Assembly: GCA_012295275.1 (NCBI GenBank) | Contig: CM022671.1 | Span: 20,152,822 to 20,216,821, forward strand | Origin: Chrysomallon squamiferum | Taxonomy: Eukaryota; Mollusca; Gastropoda; Neomphalida; Peltospiridae | Direction: 5' to 3' | Length of the DNA stretch: 64,000 nucleotides | Shown: in pieces, positions 26,918-43,311 of the stretch | Numbering within the stretch: position 1 is the first letter of the stretch | Layout of the letters: every line of letters starts with the position of its first letter | Made by a program: the position numbers and the translations under genes | The notes under the pieces: model-generated | The model's database searches: none | Seen by the model: only the letters and a program-made list of their open reading frames with translations | Told to the model about the DNA's origin: nothing

Positions 26918-29269
26918 AAATTGACCTTTAAATTCTTTATTTATTTATGGTTTCAGTCCTGAAGATATATATGAAAGAGAAAATGATGATGATGTCAGTA
27001 CTATAACACCAGATAAGTATGAAGGCCGTCTGCCCACACCAAAGTTAAAAAGTCTGGAGAAGCCCATACAGAAGGTTCGACATCATCTCGCTTTGACAAC
27101 TCCAGCTATTGGAGGTGCTATTCTGACATCACCACCTCCACAGAAAGTCACTCCAGCATGGTCAGGTACTGCTGTGACCAATTTTTATAAAATTTTTAGA
27201 GGCTATATCATATATTCCTATGTATCACACATTTGTTTTATATTGATTATTATTGAATTTGAAATTACCCATTACCAATTAGTGGAGTGTATTTTAATGC
27301 TTATGATTTTACACACATATCAGTTTTTATAATGCATAAAAATCACAGTTTTATTTTATTTTACATATAATTTGCTTACACCTACCTGCGTGTATGTAAT
27401 ATAAAGTGCGTTTCATCATTTATGTTGATATTTGAAGAAAAACAAATTGTATTGATTACATATTTATTTAATCCATTTTTTAAAAATATTTTTAGTTGAA
27501 AGTGATGATACTATTGACAGTGAAGAGCGTAGAAAAATCGGGAAGGTAACAACTAATTATTTTCAATGAAGATTTTGTAATAAATAGTTGTATCTATAAA
27601 CATGCAATATTTCTGGACAATACCGATTTTCAAATTCACAAATCATGAGGTTATTTTCATTTTATATATTTATAACTTTCTCCATTTCTTTTGACCTCAG
27701 TAGACTGATAAGCAAATAACCAGTTCAGCCTCTGTATTGCTCAATGAACAAGTAGTAGAAATAAGCTTTTATATGCTGCTTTTACATAAACAGGCATCTA
27801 ATCAGATAGCAAAGTATGATTTACAAAAAACAAACACATGCACACACATGTATGTATGTATGTTTTTGTGCACTTACAATCATGAGATATATATATGCAC
27901 AGTCAGTCACCCAAATACACACAGATACACATATTATACAAGTTATCTTTAACATAAAGCTAGTTAGTTTGCCAAATTTCTTTGATATAAATGCACAAAT
28001 CTTGCATAGTTCATACTTAATGTATAACACCCATAATAAATTTATATTTTTATTTCATCAGATGTACAAGTTGAAAAAGATGACACCATCACCAACATGT
28101 GGGATGCCCTCTGTGGATACCCATGTGCTCAGAGATGATTTTGCCTTATCAGATCGGCCACTGAAAACTCATTATGTACACAGTCCAGTAAAGGATCTCT
28201 CTGAAGAAAGTGTTGATGGTAAGACCTGTATAGTATATTTTCATCAAAAACAACGTAGTTATAAACTATTTTCAGCACAGAGTTGTAGCCCAAGCTAGAT
28301 TTACTTGTTAGTAAAAGTAAATTTAAAAAGTCAAATTTAAGCATGATCATTAATTTACAAACTCTTTGATTTAATAGGAACTGTTTTGCTACATAATTAT
28401 TCTGGTTTTCATACTATTAGACATTAAATGGAAATGTTTGAGTGGATATATTATTACTACAGTGTTGCTAAGAATCTTTTGTCACGGATATTTTCTTTTT
28501 ATTATTGTAAACTGATTTAAATTATAAAATGTGTAATCATATTTACTTTTTATTTATTATTTTATTTTTGATTTTGATTTTTCTTTTTTTTCTTTTTTTT
28601 TCAATATAGAAGACGAATCTTACCATCCACAGAAGAAATTTCGTGATCGTCCACATTTTGTTCCACCAACTATAAAAGAACACATGGGTGAAACTTACAA
28701 CAAACCTACAAACTTCCTTGATCAAGGTAATTAACTGGCTGTATTGTCTGAGAACTATCATATAAAAACACAGAAAACACAAAAAAATATTTGTTATTGT
28801 AGGCATTTATTACCACACATTTTCAAACAATGTATTTGTATGTTTTTTCAAAAAAAAAAATTCTTAGGAGTGTTTTCATGAGAGAGAGAGGAGGATTTTA
28901 ATTACAGATATTTACTGTAATAACTTTTATTATTAATAAATTTATTATTAAATTAATTCTGATATTTGCTATTACATAAAGATAGATACATACACTGGTC
29001 AGTGTATTGTTGAGAGCTGCATTTCTAAGCTCTTTTGTTGATTTAAAAATAGGATTCTAAAGGGTTAATTTGGTTATTTCAGTTAGGAAACGTAACTGTC
29101 AGTTTTGTAAATGATGTGGGTTTTTTTTTCAGCTGCTGAGAAAGATGATGACATTTTGTCTGTTTCTGTCCAGTCTATTGCTTCAAGTTGTTCACTGGCT
29201 TCAGATCTGTACGAAAGATCTAAACAGCGAAGGGACAACTTCTGGACAAAGGGTGTGGCTACTCGATGA
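17577..29269 (+). CDS. MDM1: MDM1, microtubule-binding centriole protein
   Basis: Vertebrate MDM1 binds microtubules, sits in centrioles and restrains centriole duplication. Exons: 17577-17594, 18313-18427, 20922-21166, 21411-21755, 22302-22430, 22727-22879, 23212-23236, 23771-23879, 24278-24383, 24979-25226, 25752-25898, 26416-26559, 26957-27165, 27496-27545, 28062-28218, 28610-28726, 29133-29269. All phases agree; about 817 residues (human 714). The start is MPVKFK joined to GVSDYKRNFKW, as in human MPVRFKGLSEYQRNF. Repeats of the SEYQREFEWK type recur (SDYKRNFKW, SEYQREFEWK, TEYRSNFKSP), matching the family's microtubule-binding repeats. Later landmarks are WFAEVLELREKAAEYKRRAQ, GRLPTPKL, LTTPAIGGAIL and C-terminal RRDNFWTKG. 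Exon 1 holds only six codons. Identification is strong along the whole length. Confidence 0.95.
17931..17986. repeat. (ATA)n microsatellite
   Basis: About 18 trinucleotide units in MDM1 intron 1, directly before the dispersed repeat at 18014. Confidence 0.95.
18014..18084. repeat. Dispersed repeat, second copy of 560-615
   Basis: Both copies run TTATTTACTT(T/C)GGAAATC, then TTAAATGATATGATATGGA, then CTGTAA and TAAATAATTT, and both follow ATT-type microsatellites. This suggests one transposed family, such as the tail of a SINE or MITE. Family unknown. Confidence 0.75.
19194..19221 (+). CDS. MDM1: Candidate alternative first exon of MDM1
   Basis: Inside MDM1 intron 2, ATG GCA GAC GTG GAA TCT TTC AAA ATA G is followed directly by GTATACAG, a fair donor. 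The 28 coding bases end in phase 1, exactly what the exon at 20922 requires (GCC AAT ACA). The ATG context AAAATGGCAG is good. It would give an isoform with MADVESFKI in place of the first repeat. Support is only sequence logic. Confidence 0.35.
22525..22652. repeat. 64-bp tandem duplication in MDM1 intron
   Basis: Two nearly identical 64-bp copies starting at 22525 and 22589, between exons 22302-22430 and 22727-22879. The second copy ends about 75 bp before the next exon and does not alter its acceptor. Confidence 0.9.
24042..24172. repeat. Pentanucleotide array (TATAT/TTACA type)
   Basis: About 16 units of a TTATA pentamer, changing to about six ATTAC units, then degenerate units. It lies in an MDM1 intron. 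Confidence 0.93.
24530..24742 (+). mobile_element. Possible mariner-like MITE in MDM1 intron
   Basis: The left end reads TTGGGTTGGAGCAAGAGTTT, the characteristic look of a mariner terminal repeat. The right end, read on the other strand, is ACTTGGTTTGAACAAAATTT, a diverged inverted match. TA dinucleotides flank both ends. The ~213-bp interior has no open frame, so it would be non-autonomous. Confidence 0.5.
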
Positions 29270-32200
29270 ATAAGATGTATCAAGAATAATTTAAAACAAA
29301 AAAAGTTAGCAGACAAATGAAATGTAATCACATAGTTTTTGAAATTTTGATGCATATTGTTTATTTAGAGAATATGTAAGAATTTTGAACAAAGTGATGA
29401 TGATGATGATGATGATAACGGTTCAAGACAAATAAATTCTGTCCACATTGTTAATCCAAAATTATATTTTTAAAATTGTTAATGGATTAAAAATTTTTAC
29501 CCTGTATCTGATGGTACAGTATGATAAATTAATATTGTTAGGAGAATGTTAATAAATGTTATTTTTCAAGATAACAGTTTTTGAATTGCTGATAATCTAG
29601 CTGATAGTTTTCAGAATGAATAAATGAAAAAGAATATTATTTTTAACTTATAATTCTCTATGTTTTTAATGCTGTCATTTTAAGGGGAGATTTTTAAATG
29701 AGTGATTATAATTACTATAAAGATGGTGCCTTTATATTTATTTACATTTTTATTTTTTTATTTTTTGTGATAGAGGTAAATTAAATTCCTCATAAATTTG
29801 AAGACGTGTTTTAATATTTTAAATAATTCACTTTATTATTTTAAACTTTTTTTTTGCTTCTATTTTTTAATAGTTTAATTGTAGCACTTGCACAGTCTAT
29901 TGACATTTTATTCTGCAAAGGCAGATGAATAAACTTTAGATTGCATTTAATTTAATTTAGTTTTTAAAACACATGAAGAAATTTTATATTTAAACTGTTA
30001 ATGTTCTGTTTTGTTTTGTTTGTTTTTTCTTTTCTTTTTTTAAATAACAAATTAATAACAACCAAAGACAGACAGGTATTGCATTATTATACATTGTTAA
30101 TGGACTTAGATCATGATAAAGATAATAAAAAAGATTTTGCATAACCATATTTCTTTATATTTATTTTACTGTTCTGATTTAAGCATGAGAGTAACTGGAT
30201 TGTTTGACTGTAAGTTGAAGTTGACAAATATATCAGATTAATTTAATCTGAAATAATTTATAATCTAGTTTGACAATAATGAAAGCTTTATGTGATATAT
30301 AAAAAAAATCTTAAAAGGCTAAATAATCAAACAGACACAAGAACCTTTAAAGGTGTAATAATCAAACTGACCAGGATGAATCAAGTAAAAGACATTTTAT
30401 TTCACAGTATCTGAAGTTTAATGTAAGTGAAACAAGCTGCTATTACAGACACCTAGTTTAATATTATTTAGATTTCATACTGCTCTTGTGTGTTTTTTTG
30501 TTAATGTTTTATCTGATTGTTATTTTGCATGTTACAGTTATCCGAAAAGTTTTCATAATGTTCTATTTTTGTACATTTATTTTGTTGTTATTCAAAGATG
30601 ACATATATCAACTACTAAATTACATTTAAGTTACATTTAATCTTATTTTTATTTTTCTTTGAAAAAGAACATAGCAAAAAGAAAAGAAAAAATTCTTAGA
30701 TTGTAGTTAAATATATATTAATCAAAATATTGCACTGCTTTTTAATTTTTCTTTTCTCAACAAATATTTCTGAAAATTAGTTTTCATTATTTTCAAGTCT
30801 GAAACAAATATTTTATCAGTGCCTGTATTACTATTATTATTATTATTATTATCTGTTAAAATGACAGGTTACCAAAATAAATAAATGAAAAAACATTTAC
30901 TGATAATCATATTAATATTTTAGATTGTTAAATATTTGGTCTTATAACATTGTACATTGTTTTTATATTTAAATGTTAGAAATATAGTTTTAGTGGGTTT
31001 TGTTTTTATTTGTTATTTAGTGTATTTTATTAATCTATTTTTGACTTCAGAAATATTTTGTAATGGAAATTATTAGACTGGAATCATGATGTGTATTAAT
31101 ATAATAGAAGCTTTAGCTGTGTGTTCAGACCTTTCCAGAGAAAGCATCATTAATCACACACATGAGATTTCACAGGGTTGTCACTTGGATGGAAATGGAC
31201 ATTTTTAAACTGATAAAGGAGATTTATAAGTGGGGGAAAATTCTGGTTAAAACATATGGGTAGAGTTTATCAGCCATGAAGCCTTTTGACACACTGGCCT
31301 GCATTTCAAACATGAAATAATAGCATTTGGTAACTGGTGGGGCATGTCTAGGATGGACAATTAAAATAGGTTAAGACTGAATGTAAATTACTTCTTTTTT
31401 TTAATGGTTTTATGCAAATATTCATTGTCTGTGACTATTACTAGTCAAGATAGTAAAGATGTTGCAAATATTGTGTAATTCAACAGCTGCATACACTGGG
31501 TTTTTTTTCTACAAATACAATTTTGTTGTAGTTTAAATGGTTGCTCAATAAGTACTATGTAGTATATTAGTAGAATTAGGCAACAAAAGAAGGTAGGTTT
31601 CATAAATTGCATGAAAAATTCTTTTCAAAAAGTCATTTGCTTTCAATTGTAACACAATAGTTTGGCATTTTATTGTAAGAAATATTATTAAAGAACTGTA
31701 TGTATAAGAAGATGCTTAGTAATAATATGAAAATTCAGTGGCATTAATTCTGATAAATTTGTTCAGTGGGGAAAAACTTGACCAGATCCTTGCAAAAGTA
31801 TTATTTTTATATAGATTTTGAGTGGCAACCCTGAATAAATGTTTTGATATGAAAAGGTTTTTTTCAGTTTTTGATTTATACATCAGTAAAGGCAAAACTG
31901 AAAGATTTGTCATGATAAAAAGCTCACAAATAAAAATCTTAAATATTTGTTTTTGTTGTTGATTTTTGGAAATTCCAGTTAAATGTGTCTCCAATTTAAT
32001 CAAATATTTCTTCTTTTAATTTTGTTGAATTTTTTTCATTAGTTTTAAAATAAAGCTACATTTATATAAAGGCACACAATTATTAAATCATAGATAAAGA
32101 TTATAGAAATATGAGATTAATATATTAATAATTTTAATAGCTGAGTATGTATAACCATCTAATAATCGTTGATCTCACATACAAAATATAATTCATACAA

Positions 32201-32980
32201 TCAGTAATAAATGCTGTATGAATTCTCAGTCCATTATTTTCACTGCAAAATGTTGCACAGATTTTAGGATGAGCAGTAAACTCTACAGTAATGATATGAA
32301 GATACTAGTGAATAAGAAGGTTAATTTTTAAAAATGTATTCATAGCAAACAGAAGTCAAGCAATTTTGAAACCTGATACTCAAGTACTACTATTGTTCCA
32401 TGAATAGTAAATAAAAATTCAATAACTAGTTTGACGTCTTTTCTCACTGAACTGATTAAAAACACCTGGTCTCATGAGATCAAAGTGAATGTACTTACAT
32501 CGAAAGTTATGCACTTAGGTTTCTTAAATGGAAATTAAAATGATATGGTGAAGTTTTCATCTGAAGCTTGTTTAACTAGTTCAACCAAAGATTTATAAAA
32601 TAAAATCTATATATATAATTTATTTACCAAGTATGAAGAACAGTAATAAATAAGTATCTCTCTCAATCTCAATACCAATGTCACCCTGTCACTTGCCAAC
32701 AAGCACATATTTTGAAATATGTTTGTACTCCATTCTGAAAAACACCACTTGAAAACTTGTCATTTACATTATGACATATTTGATTAAAAAAATAAAAAGA
32801 TGTTTTTTTTTCATTGTCAGACACACCTGTGCTTAATTTTAAATATCAACTTGCCTTCCTCTTTTATTTTTCATAATCAATGTTTTATTCTGTATGGTCC
32901 CACCAACACGTCAGAAATGACTTAAGACAAATATCTACAGCTCAGAATAAAAAGGTTTATCCTTGATTGTCAGACGTGTT
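29270..32980. other. MDM1 3' flank and intergenic, no gene seen
   Basis: AT-rich sequence with short homopolymers, a (GAT)n tract at about 29397-29418 and (TTA)n near 30833. No frame with splice logic or family resemblance was found on either strand; longer open frames such as minus 31716-32003 have AT-driven composition. TATA-like AATAAAAAGG at 32946-32955 followed by TGTCAGACG near 32968 could be a compact promoter for the gene starting at 32981. Confidence 0.55.
29431..29436 (+). terminator. MDM1 polyadenylation signal AATAAA
   Basis: First AATAAA after the MDM1 stop codon, about 160 bp downstream. Another lies at 29551. Which is used is unknown. Confidence 0.55.
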
Positions 32981-33819
32981 ATGAAAATGGCTAACATAAC
33001 TTTAATTACAGTTTTCATCCTATTGTGTTCCAAAGTTTGCTGTTTTCCTTCTCAAATAGTATTTACAGGATGCCAAAATAAACGTCGATCTGTGAGAAAG
33101 GAAATGGTAAGTTTTTGAATTAAATCTTGTACATGTAACTTAATTTGTACTACTTTTATTACATCATTACAGAAATTATTATTATTTTTTAACATCAAGT
33201 AATTACAATGCTGTTTCTTTATAACAGAAAATTAAATAATGTTTGAATTATTAAATCTGCATGACCTCTAAGCATACTTGGGACAATAAAAATAGGTTAA
33301 GTTAGGGATTGTTCTCTAACTAAACAACAGTTTTTTTTTTTTTTTTTCATTCCACTGTTGCATAATTAATCCTATTTTCAACTGGTTTTGGGGAGATTTT
33401 TGGGGTTGTTTTGGGTAGTTTTAAATACAAAGCCTTCAGCAGCTTTTACGACCAACATGTTGCTATTAGAATTAGATACACAGTGGTTATTTTGTTTGTT
33501 GCTATTTTGGGGGATAATCATCAACATTGGACATTTAAGACTAGCACCTATCAACAACTATCACTTTACTTACAAAACAATATTTTTCTGAATTTTCCTT
33601 TTTTTTTTTCATAATTCATAATTTTCTCGTTTACATTGCATTTTTTTAAAACAAAATTGTAATCTTTTTTATATTGCAGACTGGAATCATTATGCAGAGT
33701 GCAAACTTAAATCTTTCATAGAAAATTCCACACAGTGTGAAAATTACTGCATAATGGCATGCCGAATGAGGGCAGACAGAAATGAGCAGTGTACACCCTA
33801 CTTCACAATTTACTCTTAG
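32981..33819 (+). CDS. Possible small secreted Cys-rich peptide gene, incomplete
   Basis: Exon A, 32981-33106, starts MKMANITLITVFILL, a clear signal peptide, followed by a short Cys-containing stretch with a dibasic KRR site; it ends at GTAAGT in phase 0. Exon B, from acceptor TATTGCAG (33680) to TAG 33819, has a frame with five cysteines spaced C-x11-C-x3-C-x3-C-x9-C. AATAAA follows at 33867. Exon B's Cys frame needs an incoming phase-1 exon, so either a middle exon is missing from my reading or a later acceptor (near 33698) is used. No family is recognised; hormone, antimicrobial or venom-type peptides all fit. Joining is deliberately not attempted. Confidence 0.42.
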
Positions 33820-33866
33820 CAAGTTCTCCAATCAGTGTGTCTTTACTGTATACCAACAACACTTTG

Positions 33867-33872
33867 AATAAA
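33867..33872 (+). terminator. Polyadenylation signal AATAAA
   Basis: Lies 48 bp after the stop of the Cys-rich exon. Supports a real plus-strand 3' end here. Confidence 0.55.
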
Positions 33873-34450
33873 CAATGTTAAAGTAAAAGTATCATTAAAA
33901 GAATCATTTTCTACTGACTGCCTCTAAAGAGCATAGTTTTCATAAAATATAAAATAAACTTAAGAATTTTACCTGGAAAAATTCTGAACATAAACTGAAA
34001 CCAAAAATAAATCAGTAAATTGCTAATTGAAATTAAAAATTAATTCTACATGTTTTGAACCATTATTAATTTTAACCAAGTCACATTTCAATTTATATAT
34101 TAATTGTAGATATATAATATGGTTCAATATGGTAAGAGACAAGTACAACAAGAAAATCAACAGTAAACACCATTTATCTTTCCATAATTTAATATTAAAA
34201 GTGTTGTTGAGATTTATTGCATACAAAAAAGCTGATAAAACTATTAAATTAACCATTAGTAATTAACTCTTTAAATTAGAATGCAATATTTTCAACAATG
34301 GCACATTTGTTTTCACTTATATATTTACTCTACTGCACCAGTATGTTTAACGTTTACATCTGTATAGTAAATATAATGTGTTTGTTTTGAATAATAAAAT
34401 TCTGGGAAGCCAAATTATAGGAACAGATCTGTTTTTCTCAGCTAGCTTCA
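33873..34450. other. Short convergent spacer
   Basis: Lies between the plus-strand 3' end at about 33870 and the TRMU stop codon on the minus strand. AT-rich, no coding signal. It probably contains TRMU 3' UTR. Confidence 0.6.
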
Positions 34451-38355
<3,905 letters not shown>

Positions 38356-38852
38356 GGCATTTCAGAAAATGACAAATTAAATAAATACAAACAATAAATA
38401 ATTACAGGGAGATAAATCTAAAGGACATTTTGTTTATTACATCATTTCACCTAAGTTCAAGAAAGAATAGAAAAGTTATTCTAATTGTTGTAGTTGTCAC
38501 TAAAAGAGCATTATTTTGTGATCCGCCTGCTTATCATAATATCCTATGAGAAACTGTTAACATGAATGTTGTGGATATTATTTTAAATTTGAAAATGGTT
38601 AAAACCGTTTAAATTCAAACAATAATAAATCATAAAATAAACTGTATTTTTCGAAAGGAAACATAGCTTAATGTAATCTAGAAATTAATGTTTATTTTCG
38701 AGTACTTCCATATATTTTTATTTGAAACGTTTTCTCCTATTTTCTTAATTGCAAAGTGTTTGGTCAGATCTTCAAAACGTATTTATTTATTATTTGAGAG
38801 ATCATCACATGCTTATTTTGTTTAATGGCTAATCCAGCCATGTTTGCAGTTA

Positions 38853-39655
38853 TAGGATTATTCAGTGCCAACTCAATCAGAGTTCCTTGGGTGACCATTC
38901 CCGATTTTGAAAAAATTTCATTCATTTGTGCATCCTTGTAAATAATGGACGCATGCTAAATGTTGGGACAAAATTCATATTTGTTTTGCAATTATGATGA
39001 ATCAAATGTGGGACCATCGTCCCATTTTAAGTATTATAAAGGCAATGCTATGTTACCTATTTCATACCTGGAGAATCTAAAATGGACTTATTTTGTAAAT
39101 ATCTTCGACAGTTTTTGATCTGGAGACATCTAAAATTTGATTTTTTATTATTCAAAACTTATATATTTTATATTTTGGAGGCCTATTACTTTATGATTAT
39201 TTGTTATAGATACAAATTGTTGACTGATTTGAAATATGGACCTATGCATGTTTCTTTATGGGAAAGATTGTCTGAATCCTGTAATAATATTAATATTAAT
39301 GTAGTTAGGATCCAAAATTTGTAACCCCTATTTCAAGGTTCAAGAAGAAAGCATGCATTACATAGATATGTTCTGTACAAAATCAGTCCATTTATAGATC
39401 TCCTTATATGAAATATGTAACTTAGCAAACGTCAACTCAATATCTTTACAACAGCTAAAGTTACTAGCTTTCAAAAATAGCCCGAAACATCTTGATATAG
39501 TTGCGAAGGCAAAAAATGAGATGACGGGCTCTTCATTTGATCAACCATAATTTCAGATCTCAAATGAATGCGCAGATGAGTGAAATTTTATCAAAATCGG
39601 AGACGGTCACCCGGGAAATTTTCTGCAATTTGGTTGTTTTGGCGTGGAATGACCC
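38853..39655. repeat. Inverted repeat pair, unknown transposon family
   Basis: The left arm, about 38853-38936, includes GGGTGACCATTCCCGATTTT. The right arm, about 39561-39655, read on the minus strand, gives GGGTGACCGTCTCCGATTTT and continues to match downstream. The arms are diverged and about 620 bp apart. The related-looking repeat sequence around 40120-40350 may belong to the same insertion complex. Confidence 0.7.
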
Positions 39656-39901
39656 TGTAGCAAATTATTCTTAAGTGTCCTCAAAGAAACCAGAAATAAT
39701 TTCTCTGTTTCATAGAAATCTTTGATTCAGCATGTTTAATAGACTTATTTATACAGAGTCAGCAACTTAATGCGTCATGCTGGATCCAAAACAGTGTAGA
39801 GACAGGTTGTCATGGATACATCCATCATTAACATGAAATCTATCCAAGACTGTGACCACGACATGTTTCCATCCCAATTACTTTATCCACTTTTTATGTT
39901 G

Positions 39902-39932
<31 letters not shown>

Positions 39933-40366
39933 TTTGCACAGATTGTATCTATACGTATTTCGGCAGTACGTTTATAATATATCTTCAGTAAGTCGGTCGT
40001 CTCCTGGTTTTTTTTACTTCTGGAACGTGTCTTTCCTCAAGAATTGGATGTCCAAAGTGAGATATTCATTGATTTGAGTTCATTTGGGTATGAACTAAAC
40101 AAAAATGTTTAAACACGTATAAGGCCCAAAATCCAAGATGGCCGCTGTCATTCATGGAAAATACCGAACAAAACATATCTCTGGAACTACTGGACCAACT
40201 TCAATACAGTTAGTTTCTGTTGTAGGATTTTCAATATCTGGGATAATCTGGGATATGTTTCAGGTCGATAATAGGTCAAGATTATGCAAGAAGGTCAAGA
40301 TAAAGGTCACATCAGGCTCTTTCCTTGGCCAAAATGATTTTTTTTTTTTTATGACAGATGATGAAT

Positions 40367-40470
40367 AGTAGTAATGGTGGTAGTATTAGCAGTAGTAGCA
40401 ATAGTAGTAATACTAGTAGTAGCAGTAGTTGTAGTAGTAGTAGTAGCAGCAGCAGCAATAATAGAAATAG
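40367..40470. repeat. Imperfect (AGT/AGC)n trinucleotide array
   Basis: About 100 bp of AGT, AGC and AAT units. A frame through it is a poly-Leu artefact. Confidence 0.9.
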
Positions 40471-41266
40471 CAGTACTGCATAATACATACACATACATAT
40501 AAACATACATACATACCTAATACACAGAGATACCTGCATACATATAAATACTGAATATTCATTCATGGATATTTAGTTGCTTAAATACACAAGAAGAACG
40601 CGCACACACACACACACACACACGTAAACAATATAATAGATGGTAGTACAGGCAAGCACGCAAACTACAGTTTAGCAATACATATATTATGCCCACAAAT
40701 ATACATACAGATTCTTTAAATACACAATAATTGTTTAATTGAATTTTATCTTTTGAATCACAAAATAAAGTTATAATCTTCTACCCCATCGGTTCATGAA
40801 GATTTGCACGTGTGAAAGATAAACTGTCGTCTTGTCAGATGTTTTCAGTGCGTTCAAATAAGTAAACACGCTTAGTTTAAAGTTCACCGAACTGTCGAGG
40901 TCATTGTTTTCAGGGAGAAACTTTATCATGGATAATGAACTCGACAGATAGAGAAGTTCATTAGAACTTACAAACAACGACAGTTGCATCGTTTAGATAA
41001 GATAAAACATAATGATATTACGGTCATTGATATATATATCTTTGTAAAAATAATACCCACATACAAACAAAATAAAAGAAAGAAAGAACGAAAGATGAAA
41101 AAGAAAACAAGTTTGTCAGCTATGTTTCAAAAATCTTAGACTAAACAAACTATTATAAATATAGAGGTTAAGGATACAGAAACACTAATAAATGTTTTTA
41201 TACAGTAGCATCATTATTTATATATGACGCCAAAATCATACAGTTTTGTAGTCCAAAATTAGTAAT

Positions 41267-41373
<107 letters not shown>

Positions 41374-42576
41374 TTATAGCTAAACATACATGCATAAACA
41401 TACACATACACACACACACATACATAGAAACATACAAAGTCCACTCCAAGTCGAATTGTAAAGGTTTCTCCTTCGAGGGGATATTTGGGCCTTCGGTCCT
41501 CATAAATTTAGAATAATATACAGATTTAGAATAATAAAACATTTCTCTGCAACGAAATTATTATACTTTGCTCGAAAATAGGTTAAGACGCGCACGGCTG
41601 CAACATTATGTGACATAATATAACATCATTTAGCCAAACCCATGTCACTTTTATTAAATTAACATAAATTACGCAAGTGCTCATGGTCGACATCATAGTC
41701 TCAATCACAGTTATATTCACCGCCAAATATTGATACACAAACACTCACACATTCGCTTTTATTTATACAGATATTTTCACACACATAGACATAGATACAT
41801 TAGTACATCTTACATACATATATACATGTATGAACGCACGTACATACCTATAAATCCACACATACATATAGATGCATAAATATTTAAATATAATACATCA
41901 TCATAATATTAATATTAAATAAGGCAGATAATGAACAGAAATACAGAGATAGACAAAAAGTGAATAATTAATTATAATAACGACTTCAGATATATTAAGA
42001 GATTTCAATTTCATTTTAAGCATTTTTTTATTTTATACTTTATTATTATTATTATTTATTATCATTTTTATTATTTATTTATTTTGTTTGTTCGTTCGTT
42101 TGTTTCTTGTTTTTAATTTAAATTATATGCATATGTGGTTAAGAGAAATAACAAAAGACTGAGCTATTGGTTTTTGAACTTTTCAGAATGATAATAGCTC
42201 TATTTATTTATTTAGCCAATAACAATATATTAATAGGCTATGTATACCAAACACCACAGATGATCATATTAATTATGTGAGATAACATGATGTCATTTAT
42301 TAAGCAGAACTGACGTCATTTCTTTAACCCATCGCATTTCTACAGATAGTTTTCCAAAGGTGGAAATAAGTAATGTCTTAATATGTTTATTTATTTTATA
42401 TAACCAAGCATCATCCAGCTAATTTAACTAATATAAATATAGTCAGTATTTTAGTTGTTTTTAAATGTGTAAACAATTTTTACTTTTCAATTCTTAATAA
42501 TGGAAAGTTCTAATTACAATCGTTGAAAAATACTGGAGCGCAGATACAAAAGAGTGACGTAACAGGTATTGTCTCG

Positions 42577-42740
42577 TATAACTTTAATGCCGCATTCGGA
42601 ACCTCTTGCAATTTCGAGATTCCCACTGGGAAACAGTGTTCGGAATTAGTTTCCGGTGGAAAAGATTTCTGATACCCGAGCTGGAAGCTCGTATTTACCG
42701 TAATTACGAATAGCTCCGAATGCAGCATTATATCATAAAC
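42577..42740. mobile_element. Possible MITE with ~22-bp terminal inverted repeats
   Basis: The left end includes TTAATGCCGCATTCGGA. The right end on the minus strand is TATAATGCTGCATTCGGA. The interior is itself partly palindromic (CGAGCTGGAAGCTCG at 42677-42691) and richer in GC than its surroundings. No coding frame. Confidence 0.5.
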
Positions 42741-43275
42741 GTATGTTAAAAAAATAATAATAAAACAAAAATTAAAAAATCGCTTAAGAATCATTTAGTT
42801 TTTAGATTAAAGGAATTTATTTATTTATTCTATAAGCTAAAGACGCAACAGGTAAATTAGTCTTGTGTAACTGTAACGTATTAATTACGTATGTTGACTC
42901 GACTGTTTTAAATCGCAAGAAACCAAAGACGCAATAATTATTTCATATTACTTCATTATAGTAATGTATATGTACCCAACCCTTCATGTTTTGTGAACTT
43001 ACTCAAGGTGTTACGTATGCATTACGTAAGCAACTGCGTCATAAGTAAATCTGGTTATCGCTGTACCATCGGTGATTATGTAATCTTATCTGAGTTATTG
43101 TCTAGCCGGACCAAATCCAAGGGCAGATTAACTTCTACTTAGCATTAGTAATTTTGCATTCCCTTAAAATATTATAACAATTCAGTGTAAGTTAAAATAA
43201 TATTACGGTTTTGAAAGATAATATGTGCGTGAATTTAATCTAGACTTACTCTGTTTGCGTTCTTCTTTCTTCTTC

Positions 43276-43311
<36 letters not shown>

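Noticed and set aside
33388-33614. Overlapping frames between the two exons of the Cys-rich peptide candidate
   Set aside because: Considered as the missing middle exon, but no donor with the right phase was found and the three frames are about equally open.
39082-39324. 80-codon plus-strand frame between the inverted repeats
   Set aside because: No recognisable domain, and composition follows the local AT bias; left as repeat interior.
40312-40566. Poly-Leu membrane-protein-like frame
   Set aside because: Arises from an imperfect AGT/AGC trinucleotide array read on the minus strand.
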